Both the position numbers and the translations under genes were made by a program. The notes under the pieces were generated by a model. The model was not told where the DNA came from, ran no database searches, and was given only the letters and a program-made list of their open reading frames with translations. From NCBI GenBank assembly GCA_007644065.1, contig VJWN01000010.1, positions 930,001 through 994,000 of the forward strand: 64,000 nt of DNA, written 5' to 3'. The DNA is from Margaritispora aquatica (Eukaryota; Ascomycota; Leotiomycetes; Helotiales; Discinellaceae). This document shows positions 1 through 12,343 of this stretch, piece by piece; the stretch's first letter is position 1, and every line of letters begins with the position of its first letter.

Positions 1-313
1 TGCAGACATCACCTCTGGTAATCCTATTCCAGCTTCTTGGGGAAGCCCGATGGCTTCTTTCAGTGGCTCGGGCTGCGATATCGACTCACATTTCAAGAAC
101 CACAATATGATCTTCGATACGACATTCTGTGGGGACTGGGCTGGGAAGGTTTGGACCAGTGGAAGTTGCAAATCTTTGGCTCCCACGTGCGAAGCATATG
201 TTGGCCAAAATCCATCAGCATTCACCCAGGCATTCTGGATGATCAACTCGGTTAAGGTGTACCAGGATGGAGCTGCAAAGAGGGACTTTGTACCTGTAGT
301 TTTCAACGCCTAG
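1..313 (+). CDS. GH16 endo-1,3(4)-beta-glucanase, C-terminal end (5' end outside window)
   Basis: An open frame (codons from position 2) runs from the window edge to TAG at 311-313, giving about 103 residues. It reads like the C-terminal third of fungal GH16 mixed-linkage glucanases: a stretch containing CDIDSHFKNHNMIFDTTFC, then GDWAGKVW, several cysteines that probably pair in disulfides, and a terminal segment ending in FWMINSVKVYQ. Enzymes of this family hydrolyse beta-1,3/1,4-glucans and are normally secreted; the signal peptide and catalytic ExDxxE motif would lie upstream of the window and cannot be checked. An ATG at 50 is internal, since the frame is open and conserved before it. Sure of the family, not of substrate. 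Confidence 0.82.
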   Translation, partial: ADITSGNPIPASWGSPMASFSGSGCDIDSHFKNHNMIFDTTFCGDWAGKVWTSGSCKSLAPTCEAYVGQNPSAFTQAFWMINSVKVYQDGAAKRDFVPVVFNA

Positions 314-844
314 TGAGCTGGACTCGACATATTTGTTTTTCAACTTCTTTGGCATCAATCTTGGGCGCATTATGGAGCCATGGCGTTTGTGGTGTCTTTG
401 TTGAAACTTGCGCCCCAGAAGGAGGCAGCTTTTTTTGTTTATGGAATTATGACGGATGAGAACGATGAAAGATATGAGTGGTGGTTTCATGATGAAAGTA
501 GATACAGTCGTCAGTGATGAAAATCCCGACAAGCAGATAGTTTTAGAAAGCATAAATTTGGGATTGAACCATATTCACACATGCTATGAGTAATACTCTC
601 TGTGAGAATATCTCTTGAGGAATATTTCTAACCTGTTCATACCTAGGGTTATTTGGGCAACTTAGGTACAGTTGTCGAGGTGGGGTGAGGCTGCAATGTT
701 CACCCCTGCATGTGTATCTCGCTACTGGAACTCGCTGAACCATCACAATTATTTTGGTAGCCTCACTGATACCTATCTCATCATCCCAACCAGATACTCC
801 AGAAGTTCTCCTCGCCATATTCCAACTTCTTCTCTGGCATAACC
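314..844. other. intergenic region between GH16 gene and PRP4
   Basis: This holds the 3' flank of the glucanase gene and the promoter/leader of PRP4. Short open frames on both strands show no recognisable family and no splice-consistent extension. No terminator or regulatory motif could be assigned with confidence. Confidence 0.6.
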
Positions 845-2572
845 ATGCATCCCTCACGGCAAGCATACGTAGAGGAGGCGCAACCCGAGGTAAGCTTTCC
901 CCTCCCCGCAATATCAATTCGAAGCTCTCAGACAGTATTCATATTCTCCAGAGGTGTTCGCGCTTTCGCAGATAGAGATTAGGAGCTGATGGATATGGTG
1001 AAACTTGCAGGATACAGGGATTGATCTTGCAGATGTCCGTAAGTTATGTTCTGAAGTGTCCCAAAGTTTAGCATTTTCTGATGCCTTTTAGCCCTCGACC
1101 GCGACTATGAGATGCCCTCAGCGACAGCTGGCATTGCCCCCGAACGCGCATCAGTCATTCTTTCACAGTTCGATCGGAAAAGGAAAGCTGCTGCCATAGC
1201 AGTTCCTACAGACGATGGACGAGTCCGCGAAAGGTTGCGCTCTATTGGCGAGCCCATGACGCTTTTTGGAGAAGGCCCTGGTGATCGCAGAGACAGATTG
1301 AGACAACTGCTTGCAATACAGGCCGAAATCGACGCAGAGGGTGATGGCGAAGAGGACACGGTTATGGAAGATGCCGATGAGCAAAACGACAATGAGCAAG
1401 AAGAAGAATTCTACACCAAGGGACTACCAGAATTGGTTGAAGCCAGGAAGGCAATCGCGAAATATTCTTTACCTCGAGCGAAAAATCGATTAGCTTGTCA
1501 GAAGGTGGAATCGGCGATTCCCCTGTCGACGCATGTCAAATTCAGGAGGACTGTGAAGGAGAAATTGCAGGGCTTTGAACTTCAAGGAAGTCAAACAGCC
1601 GGGGAACGACCAGTCAGTATCACACGATTTTCGCCCAATGGAGAAACAATCGCAGCAGGAAACTGGGGAGGTGGAATTAAACTGCTTAGTGTGCCGAAAA
1701 TGGAAGTAGTTCGAACTCTTCGAGGACATACAGACAGAGTGGGTGGCATATCATGGTTTCCAGATGCAACATTACCTGGAACAACTGTCTCCGAGGATTC
1801 TGTCAACCTCGCCTCGGGTGGTGCTGAAGGCAACATTCATCTTTGGTCTCTCAATCAGGACACACCTTTATCCACGCTTTCAGGTCATAACCAGCGCGTC
1901 TGTAGAGTCGAATTTCACCCATCAGGCAAATACCTTGCCTCGGCATCAGAAGATACCACCTGGCGCCTTTGGGATGTGAATACTACCACGGAGTTACAGC
2001 TTCAAGAAGGCCACTCTCGAGGTGTTTTCGCACTAAGCTTCAATACAGACGGATCACTACTTGCCAGTGCTGGGATGGATAGTATAGGTCGTATCTGGGA
2101 TCTGAGGACTGGACGGACAGTCATGATTTTAGAGGGACATATTAGACCAATCTATGCTTTGGATTGGGGTGTAGATGGCCATCGCGTTTTGTCAGGCTCT
2201 GGAGATGGTTGGGTCAAATGCTGGGATGTTCGGAAAGTGCAACCTTCTGGTGGAATTGGTGCACACAAGAGTGTTGTCTCGGATTTGCGATGGTACAAAG
2301 GACTTGATGATCCTGCCACCGGTATCATGCCCGAAGTCGATGACCAAGGAGCGAGGAGGCCGAAGAAAGCAGGGACGTTCTTCGTGAGTGGTGGTTTTGA
2401 TAAAAACGTCAACATCTTCTCGGCAGACGACTGGAGTTTGGTACAGAGTCTGAATGGACATACGGGGAATGTGCACAGTGTTGATGTATCGAGAGATGCA
2501 TCGTGGATTGTGAGCGGAGGCTATGACCGGACCGTCAAACTTTGGGGGAGAAACGATGCAACAGGGCTTTGA
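845..2572 (+). CDS. PRP4: U4/U6 small nuclear ribonucleoprotein Prp4 (WD40 splicing factor)
   Basis: Three exons fit: 845-889, 1011-1038 and 1092-2572, with introns of 121 and 53 nt (GTAAGC...GCAG and GTAAGT...TTAG). The joined frame gives about 517 residues, starting [11 protein letters not shown]. Residues from about 32 on are continuous to TGA at 2570-2572. The N-terminal half carries the SFM/PRP4 motif ([14 protein letters not shown], then [10 protein letters not shown]), which in Prp4 contacts Prp3 and U4/U6 snRNA. The C-terminal half is a WD40 propeller of about seven blades with repeated GH...W-D signatures. Prp4 is a core component of the U4/U6.U5 tri-snRNP. The start at 845 was chosen because the short upstream exons supply a conserved-looking N terminus; the ATG at 1112 alone would leave the protein about 31 residues short. 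Confidence 0.93.
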
Positions 2573-5500
2573 GTGTCACTATGAGGAATGACTGTAATGA
2601 TACAGCTTTTTATATGGGTTGAGGAGTAAGCTGATCGACTGATCAATAACTATTTAAAGTACACCTACCAAAACTTAAGCGAGATCATCATGGCAATCTC
2701 CTCATCATTCCTACGATTTGTGAGATTGCTACTACGATTACCTTTAGAGTGATTTATTAAGCGAGGTTCTTTTCTTTGCATCAGAAATCATTACATTTCG
2801 TTTTACTCGTGGCATTGAGAAATTCACCAAGGAAAAGCGTACGCATTTTCGCTTCTCATGAAGGAGATAGACCCAAAGCGCTCAGATCTTTAGAATGTTG
2901 AATTGGATCATACTTCGACAAAGTGATATGGCGAACCGCGGATGATTGCATAATCTCTCCTCACATTTCGGTACCATTCCACAGACACCAAACGAGGCAG
3001 AAATCAAAACAGCAAAAACTCCAGGGCGCGCTGGGCAGCCCCTTAGAAAACTTCCCCGGATGGGTGCGTTTTTGCGAATATCCGTTTTGTTATTGTTCTT
3101 CAGTTTGCTGGCCAAGATGAGTTGTTGACCCACCCCATAGCCAACTTTGCTCTAAGCCTCCACGCCTACCCTTTGCGCTATAGAGATCGTCTGTTGGCTT
3201 GTGTTGAAGAAATGGGAGAGTGGTGGGTACATGAATGTCAAAATGGGGTGCTCACGGGTTGGAGATGTACTGGACATCTGAACAGTCTATCCAGTGGTAA
3301 ATACACATACAAAAGCCAATCTTTCTTCTGAGTTTATATCTGTTAATAGCTGACAAATTTAAATCTTTCTAAATCTTCCCTCTTCGTACGTTGTTTCCTG
3401 ACATAGCTCGCCAATTTGATTGAATCCGCTCATGGCATATACTTAACGTGAATCTCCATATTCAGGTCCACGGGCACGGGGTTGACAACTGATTCGATTC
3501 GAATATTATCTAAACTATTTCACGCTCTACTTGACGAGGCATACAGTCGTTTGCTGCCGAGGAAAATACCCCTGATGGTTGGGATTCTCTAGTCTGCTAA
3601 AGTACTAGCTTGCTAAGATGTGAGGTTAGAGGAAAATATAATGGAGTGTGTGGTACTTCTGAGCAGAGGAATTTCTCCTCTCTTCTATATTTATTTGTGT
3701 CGTTTTATTGGACTTCATTTATGACCGGTTGTGGTTTTGAAAGAAGTGAATGACAGCAAAACCGATGTAATGTCTGCTGTCAAGGAACACATTTACCTTT
3801 AAATAACATCCATCTGACATAGTCCCTCGACTCCGTACTTTCACCAGATACAAATGAGAACGACAAGAGCTCGAAAGTATTTCTAAGCATGAGATTACTG
3901 TGGAAATTCTAGTACAAGTACTCTCTCCATAAAGCTAATAGAACCCACAGCTTCATCCTCACTCTCGCTCTCACTCTGGTATTGATACTGATGCCTTTTA
4001 GCACTTGAGAACTTGATTTTATATCTTTTTAGATGGGATTGCTTTTCCTAGACAACCAAATGAATTCACCTTCGCTATACAAACTCGAAAGCTCGACTTT
4101 GAGTACTCGATAAGAAGATCTGCTTGCAACTCCCAAGTTGTAAGATGTGCAATCTCACTTCACTATGGCGTCTATAAGCTACCTGATTATAAAAATGTGT
4201 AAACTATTACTTCTCGACGTTGGAGTGAGAGGTAAAATATTTTCAACGTTAGATTTATGGTCGGTGGGTGGTTTGTTACTTACTGCTTTGAGTTTTGGAT
4301 GGATTATTTCTTGAGAGAAGAACACTCTTCTCAAAACTCAAGTTGGAAGTTATTGGGTGAGAATTTTAGCTTTTTTGGCTATACGTAATAGTGTAATCAT
4401 AGGTGCTATTAAGCAGTAGGGAATGAGAGTAGGTCTTTTCGAATTGACAGCGCATATTCACCGTTCTCCCCAAGATGACAGCAAGAGTCATGCCTGTCAA
4501 GGATACCCGATTATCAATTTCGAACAAAGTAAAAATATTTCCTTTGCCTTGACTGGTCTATGTTCTACAACATCTTCACTTTCGCCTGTAGAAATGCCTA
4601 GGTGCTAAGGACAGACTGTAAAGCCGCTTACAAAACACGATCCATCCCAAGTCAATTGCAGAATTTCGAAAGTTTGTACTGTACATCTCCAGATTATCTG
4701 CCTTCTTTATAGCTCAGCTATCGTTGCTGGATCTAGAGCTGAAGTTGGTTTGACACCTTCACTTTGCATGGCGTAGTAACGCTACATGTAACTTCACTTT
4801 AATTTCGACAATTTAATGACTGTCTCTGGATGAGAGGTGAGTCATCTCATCCCGACAGCTCTATAAAGCTATAAAAGTCGTAAGATTAAAGTGCCGTGTT
4901 GATCGAATGCTATCTTCCACCTGATCTATTTTTGGTCGTCATTGAGGCATTGTGTAGTGCATTGTGTAGTGCATTATGTGCTTTAGACTTTGTGAGATGG
5001 ATTATCTGAAATGAAAAACAGAGGAAATCTTTTTGATTTTATTGAAGTGAAGCCGTTTTATTCTTAGTTTTGCATATATGCTATCGCATCAACTCGGTGG
5101 ACAAGCTACCAACAGCTGGAATCTCTTAGTTGATAGGTATGCTTTTTGAGCTCTTTGTTGGAATGATCGAGGTTGAGACCAAGTTTACACGGAAAAGGCA
5201 GATGGACAAAGTTCGTAAAATGTATAACGCTCAATGAATCATCGCTATCATCACTAATATCCTTATCATTGTCAGTTATCACCAATATACTTGCACTGTC
5301 AAGTACCATATCATCACACCTCCTTCCCTCCTCACCCTTCCTAAACAGCAGCCCATTGTACCTCAAAGGTAGCACTACACAGACTTTATTACCCCCTCAC
5401 ATCTCTAGTAATGAGCGCTCCAAGGACATAAGTGGCAAAAGCCCATTCATCCTTGTGCAGTACCTCAACCTTCCACACATCCATCTTCTGAAACCAGATT

Positions 5501-7893
5501 TTCAAATGTTTGGAATTTCGAAATCCAGGCGGAAAGGATGGGAATATATAGATTTGTGCTCTGTGTAGTCGGTCAATCACATTGTTGTCTGCTCCAGCAT
5601 AGATTAAAGTGACACGGAGACTGCAGACGTGCCACCAATTCAAGTTTGTTGCGATTCATGGTGGGGAGTTGATGCCATGTTCAGCTGAATCCAGATGCTT
5701 GACTCAAGATGTTTAGGTACCAGCAATACCACAGTTTCTCAGCGAGTTGGATAACGAGAGATGAACTCAGAGTCATTGTGGATGTTAAATAAAGTGCTGG
5801 GCAATCAGCCAACTAATCTAGGTCTCGATAATAGGTACTAAAGTCGAGATAGAGATCGAACTCAAATTCGGTACTGAGCTTGAACTTGAACAGGAGTGAC
5901 ATGAAAATCGTGATTACGGGCGGTTTTGAATCAATTAGAGCAATACAGCGGGCAACAATATCTCCTCTGCAATCTGCGTATCTACCTGTGTCTATCTGCC
6001 TATCTCCCGAGTGCTTGAGGAATTGATACAAAATCCGCCCGTATGTTCCCATAGGAGGTCAAGACTACTTTCGTGCCTTTCTTTGCACAATCTACAATGA
6101 TAGCTAAAAGACGATATTATGTCCTACTTGTTATCTAAATAAAGCTGCGAGAAAGCATGTGCGTTTGAGCAAGCGGATTGTATTGTTCACGAGAGCTGCA
6201 CAGTAGTGCTCGAAGATGACTGGGTTAGTCTAGACACGAGAAGTGAAATCAGCAGGCGTGTGTTATAGACGGGGGATGGGAATTGTAGTGGGATCATGGT
6301 ATTGTAGTATCGTTCTCGAGGTAACTGCTTCCATAATGTGCGATGAATCCAAACCGAAAGAATGTTGTTCCTAGCAAGATTGATGTATAACGCAACAAAG
6401 AAAGGCACAGTGCACGACGCGCCTCGATGAACATCGATCGGTAGAGTGTGAAAGTAGTGTGTTGTATGGAAGAAGAGACCTCTGTAGTCTCTGGAATCGC
6501 AGGTTGCTGAATTTTAGAAGTGACCCGGTCTTGTGGTGTAGAGTGGAGTTAACTTCGCGGTGTTGGAGGTAGGTATCTTTTATTGATGTGAGGCAGTTTG
6601 GTGACTTGCAGAAGAAATCTCCAAGTGTTTGTTTGTATGAATGCCTGTCCATCTCCAAGTCCACTGTATGCAGATGCTGCTCCTCCCGGTCAAAGTCGAG
6701 TTCCAAATTATGGATGGGCTTTCGATCTAGCGTTCGTAGAGGTGAATTACTGCTGAGCAGCTGCATCATGGCGTCTTGAATTCACGCTCGTCAAGATACC
6801 TTAGAGAGAGAAAACCCTTCGTGGCCTTGATCGCGGCAATGATGGAATACTTACTTACTGGATGCTGTGATGATTCTCGGTGTCAAGATTTCGTTGTCGT
6901 TTTCCATTGATTCTCGCAACTAGGAAGTGGAAATAAGAAGAGAGGAAACCCACGAAAAAGCTGAGACTGAGACTTTGCATTGCCTTCGATGGGAATCGCA
7001 AAGTACCTGTGAACGACCTATCTGCGGGTGTTGGCCATGATCTCAATATTGCAAAGCTACCTGGAGCAAACGCAATTCCCAGCTTCAGCGTGGCTGTCTC
7101 GGTTAATGCTACAAATTCGCTTTGGCTCATTTCAGATTGATTTGCCTCACTTTGCATATCACAGAGGGCCAAAAGAAGAAATTCGCCACAGACCCAATGT
7201 GTGTCTCTGGCGCTGACACTGCTACCTGACGGGTGCGAAATCCCAAAAGGTAGATGCGCTGCTTTCAGGCGGTTGTATCACCAACTTGCGGCTGGCAGAT
7301 GGAAGGAAATCGCGGATATTGAATAAATCACAACATGGCATGTTCTCGACAAACAGAGATATAATCAGCCCTGCCGTATATTATGCCTGGCTATTGCTAT
7401 TGCTGCGTATAAGTAGTGCTCGAAGAAGGAAAGTCTACCTATACGGGAGCGGAACGGCCCAGTGACAATGGAAGTGTCAAATGCAAACCGCCAACTCAAA
7501 TGCTGACGCTCGGAGGCGAAGATGTTACTCTACATCTCATCAGACCCAGACTCGTCCCAAACATATCAAGTAGATTCAATGGCGCAGAAGTCATGCTCCC
7601 AATATTGCAAGCCGACATCGCACGACCACTTATGTGACGAGGATTCGCTAAACGACCATGATTGGCGAACCTCACTGCGCAAGATTGTGATTGTCCAACC
7701 CAACTCTGGCTCTAGTCTGCTGACCAGGTCTACAATCAGTCCACTGGTCTCCTGTGGAGGTAGATACGAGTAGCAAATTGAAAATATACCTTGATGGAGG
7801 GACAGAAAGAAGCAAGGTATTGTCAATAAACTTGAAGTGAGATATCGGGACAGTGGACAAATCATCAGAAGACGAGGCTTTGGCGAGGCCATG
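2573..7893. other. long intergenic region with no supported gene
   Basis: About 5.3 kb with only short open frames (up to 132 codons) in all six frames. None shows a family motif, a splice-supported extension or sustained coding character. The ORF at 5389-5643 (-) has a fairly protein-like composition (aromatic-rich, 84 codons), and the one at 6371-6769 (-) is the longest at 132 codons; I cannot support either as a gene. The base composition looks mildly AT-rich at 3.3-5.1 kb. It may hold 3' UTR of PRP4, non-coding transcripts or decayed sequence. Confidence 0.5.
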
Positions 7894-8420
7894 CTAATGG
7901 CAGGTATTAAGCCTCATATTTCCGTAACCTACGCGTGAAGCCATACACAGGCGTGTCATGCTCGTCTTGCTGAAGATGTGGGGAAGAATAACAGGAGGTG
8001 GACTCGCTAAAGCTCGTGATGAGAAATGAGGAGGTGGCTTGGTGTTTTCAGATGGCTTGAACTTGTAGCCTCCAAAAGCACGCATAGGTTCATGCCAGGA
8101 GGAGAGACAATCTTGTTGCATGGTCATGTAGCGAGGACTGGGAGAAACAAGCATGGTCATTCTATCATTCCGTAACTGTCTCTCCTTCGCGAAAGCGAAT
8201 GCAAATCCAAATGGGCAATAAGCGCCAGGAACACGAAACATTCCCTCTGAGTGGACCACATCATACCCACTGCGGCGCGTAGTTCATCGTTGCAGAATTG
8301 GGGACGAGGATTCATAGCCGCCGAATCAGAGAACAGAGGTGTTACTTCGAACTGCTCATTGGCTCTGCCGAGGATGATCGCCTTCCACTGAGCTTCGATG
8401 CAGCTTCGGGGTAGTGTGTT
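7894..8420 (-). pseudogene. possible decayed or misframed coding sequence of unknown family
   Basis: On the minus strand an open frame from 8420 reads a protein-like stretch including CIEAQWKAIILGRANEQFEV and a later segment with DELRAAVGMMWSTQ, then ends after a shift. A second minus-strand frame (8259-7894) takes over at the same place with FGFAFAFAKERQLRNDRMT and on to HEPMRAFGGYKFKPS. The two frames overlap by about 90 nt and a single-base shift would merge them, which suggests a broken gene or an exon pair whose intron I cannot place. No family recognised; no convincing start codon for the first part. Confidence 0.28.
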
Positions 8421-11400
8421 TCAGGAAATTAGCTAGCGAGCATGATGACGAGATGACGAAATGATGGCGAGATTGTGCAGAGAGTGCTTTTGTTTGGTAT
8501 GGAAGTACAGAGGAGATAGGAGATGGTTCGTTGGATGGATAGTTTCACGTGAAGGAGATAACGGTCGAATGGTGCGCCATTTTTCCGGATTCAGGTCAGG
8601 TGGAGATATAGTGAGATGATGATACCCAGGATAACGGCCAAGAGTTGCACCATATCTTGAGTGCAATAATGAAGCATGCCATGAAGTTGCCACGAATATA
8701 CCATGAGGCTAAGTTCGTGACTGACGGCGGGAGAAGCACCGAGGAAGAATCATGGTGTGGCGGCTAATGAGATGATGAGACGCAAGGGCTGACCACTTAC
8801 CAGATTATTGTTATATTGTATATAATTTCATTTCCGATCTCATGGCACTTGAGACTTGCGAGGGTAGCCGAATCGACATTTTTTATTGCTTTACTTCATG
8901 CTTTATGGTGATGATGATGTCGTGACTGGTGATGCTGGCCGGTCGAGTTGAGCACAGCTGGCTGGAGATACGAGCAAAAGTATCAACTATTCATATCAAG
9001 TCTGATATAGCTATGGTGGTCTCTGCATTGATTCCTCGGTACAGCTCGCAGTTTCCATGCCTACAGCCTCCGCATAACTATTGAAATAGAGTTGGAATCC
9101 GTGCTGAAAGTTCTGAAGCTCCAACCTCTGATCTCCAACCTCCCCGGTTTGAATTGAGTTTGCTCGCCAAATGATCCCAAGGACCCAAGGAAAGACTCAC
9201 GCCTCCTCCCACATCCTCTTGCGCACAAATTTAGCCTGTTTAGAGGTTACAAATACGGTTACACAGGTTACATACCAGGTCGGCCGTCCCGGATCGAGAT
9301 TCCCTCTTCGTTCCCTCATCAGCCATCCCCTCCAATTTCATGCTTGACATCCTTGTACGGAACGGGTATGTGAGGTGAAAGAAGGTTGCAAGGTGAAAAG
9401 GCCAGTCGTCAGTCACCAGCTATCTTCATCCCACACGTGCGGGTTGGAAAATGAGACGAAATCATTGGGAAATTGAACAGTAGAAATATCTAAAGGATTC
9501 CCAAGTTTCGGCCACTTAGAAATTCGATCTGGTTCGAATTTCTCCAGAAACACCCATTATTTCAACGAATAGAAAAATAGGATTGATCTGAATTTCCCAA
9601 TACACAGGTCGAACGCGACCTTTTTTTTTTGGTACAACAATATTTCAAAGGTGTTGCAGCCCAACGACAGAAAAGACATTCCATCTCCCCAGCCACCTTA
9701 CGTCGGAGATCCACCTTCGTTTTGCTCCCGCGAAAAGCCGACCATCGTGGAGAAGAAGAGGAAAAGCACGAAGCTGGAACTGGGAGAACAAAGGCAACTG
9801 TACCAAAACCCCCTCCAAATCCGTCTCCAACCTCTCTCTCTTCACCGACTTTGTGCGTCAGAGCTGGTGGACGGTTGAAGGCGAGTTTTCCAAACTGTTA
9901 GCAATACATCGAGACCAGATCTCCCGGACAACACAACTCGGTACTGTACAATACAGTAACTCTGCTGTTGGCATAAGCAAAAACCGGGCAGCGGTCGACA
10001 ATCATCATCGTTGCAGTCTCATGCAACGCATACCTATCCTATCGTCGTATCGTATCGCTAAACAGTTGCCACCTCCACCTCCACTTCCACCACCATCATT
10101 CATTCAAGACACGGCCTCAAGGACTTGAAGCAAACAAAGACCAACTTGCACGGGTGCCCAAATCATAAGGGTTTCTTTGTTTTTAAGGACGTGTACAGCC
10201 GCACATCATCTACCTATGCAGCACATCATCCCCCCCACCCATCATCATCCGCGCACCGTGCCCAGACATACATACATATGGAGTAATTTCGAAGATCACG
10301 AGGTCTTAATATTTACCTCCAGGTAAACCACCTTACCTAGCTGCCTAACCACATCCGACTTTTGTCGCCTTCGCTTCTGTTTCCAGTAATTTTTCGAATT
10401 TGCTGACGGTGACGGTGTGGGCCTGCCGTATCCGATCTCCATCCAGTCAAGCGACGACTCAAGCAGTCCAAAGCCAGAAAAGTGCGAAATCATCCAGTCA
10501 CCCTTGTCACCAGCCCTACCCTGTCATCACACCAGCTGGGAGCTGGAGCTTCACCGTTCTACCTTATTCTCTCCTTCTATTTCTCTCGCACACCACCTGC
10601 ACTTGCACTCTTCCACCACACCTCTCGCACGTCTAACCGGATTAGGTTTAACGCGTAAATCCCAGCTCAGACCTTGGAGCTAAAGAAGCGAAAAATCTTC
10701 TCACGCTGTTTGGCTACATCTTTCATCCTCTCTCTCCATTCATCACCAATCACCAATCATCGCACCAAATCTACGACCAGAGGCTCCGTTCTCTTTCGAT
10801 AAGAATTTTTGACAGGTCTATCGTCTCAAAAGGTTCCATCGACTTGGAACCTTGGTCCAAGGTCCAACAACCAACCTATCTTATACGCCTGAACATCCAC
10901 CTAGTCGTTCAGTAGCCAGCCGAGCCTTCCAAACATCAATCACATCACTCGGGTGCCTGTGATCCATCGTGGTTTTCGGCAATCCACCGCTCCCTCCCAG
11001 CCTCAGCCTACACCTAAAGTACTTACCTACCTACCAAACCAGCCTACCACTCAAACAACCAATAACCCACACCCTCAACCTTGGATTTTTCGGAAACCTA
11101 TCAAAAAGCTCATGAAGCTTCATCAACAGCAATTGGCCTAACTTCTCAATCCCGTGATTGTAACTTCACGCGGCAAGGTTGTTTTGTCTCTTCCAAACAA
11201 CTCTGCTGGATACTTCTGTTGTCGCGGATTGGATCAATAGGTAAGCTCATCATCTCTAGGCGCAAAAGCGGAGAAATATCGAAAGAGCTTCACAGCTTGT
11301 CACTGCGCGGATGGCTCCGTCGCGAGATATTGCTGCTTGAGCTCTCGGATTGAAACCGGACTGACTTGTTGATTCGCGTTCATAGTTGTTTGCGAATAAA

Positions 11401-12343
11401 TCAATCGTACTGGGCATATCCTCGAGTCATTCTCAGTATAGAGTTGTGACTTCGTCGCATTTTCCCCGCCATCAGCCGCATACACAACAGCACAGTCGCG
11501 TCACGAACAACAATTCAATCTCACAACGCCTCGACATCACTGCGCAGCAGATCAATCGAGCCTCTTTTGGAATCAAAGTTGTTGTTCTACGCCACAGTCG
11601 ACAGAAATAGGACTTTTCGGGGGAAGCTGATTCACGAGGTTAGTCGACCTTGCAGGGCTCCATCATGCATGCCAGCGCATCAACTGGTTCAACGTGAAGA
11701 GACCATTTTCCCCACCTCCCAATCGCCCACGAAGCTCATTTTGAGCCTTGACCAAACATCTTAACTAATACTCGTGGTTGGATAGTATCTGCGAAAGCCC
11801 GTTTGAAGTTTAAACGGGGAAATATCGCTACTCGACTGGCTCGCGAGGAACCTTAAACGGATTTGACTTGAATTGCTTCAAGTACAAACAGTGCCTCAAC
11901 TCACGTGTGAGCGCAAACCTGAGCCTGAGTACAAAAGCCCTACTTGTTACCGGGAACGCCTTAAGCTACATCAGCTTGCATACGTTGTGCTGCGGCCAAT
12001 TGCGGTGTACACTTCTCAAGGCGCCTGCCAGCACATCCACGCATACCTACTTGACAAGAAGGTCTGCCTCACTAGTTGCAAAACAGCCACCTAGGACTTC
12101 AACAACACCACACGAACGCGTTTGCTCCAGTTTAGCGCATTTAATATTCGTGTATCAATACACATACCTCGAGCTTCGAGTCGCAAGCAACAATTCTCGA
12201 GGTCAGTCGCGCAAACATCTCGATAACTATACTTCAACTCATCTCCATTAGGCCCCCAAATCGACGCGCCGCCTAAGATTCTTCACGCAAGAAATCGATC
12301 TTTACAACCTTCTCCTAGGTTTCTCTAGGAGTATATTTTATCA
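8421..12343. other. gene-free region, including the long CT-rich 5' leader and promoter of hapB
   Basis: No gene recognised. From about 9600 to 12343 the plus strand is conspicuously C/T-rich (runs such as TTTTTTTTTT at 9622-9631, many CTCTC, CACC and CCACCT tracts), as expected for promoters and leaders of highly regulated filamentous-fungal genes. Many short open frames (60-127 codons) lie here, for example at 11868-12251. They have low-complexity S/T/P/H-rich products and look like incidental or upstream ORFs, not genes. A potential leader intron begins at GTAAGCTC (11241). The transcription start cannot be fixed. Confidence 0.55.
10746..10757 (+). promoter_or_regulatory. two adjacent CCAAT boxes upstream of hapB
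   Basis: The sequence ACCAATCACCAATCAT contains CCAAT at 10746-10750 and 10753-10757. Further CCAAT pentamers lie at 11059, 11719 and 11996, with ATTGG at 11132 and 11228. These are candidate binding sites for the complex whose subunit is encoded 1.6 kb downstream. CCAAT-mediated autoregulation of hapB is known in Aspergillus nidulans. The number of boxes is about what chance gives in 2.7 kb, so only the close pair is suggestive. Confidence 0.3.

Noticed and set aside
5106..5643. Overlapping frames on both strands near 5.1-5.6 kb as a gene
   Set aside because: Neither strand shows a family motif or intron-linked continuation; strand preference cannot be decided.
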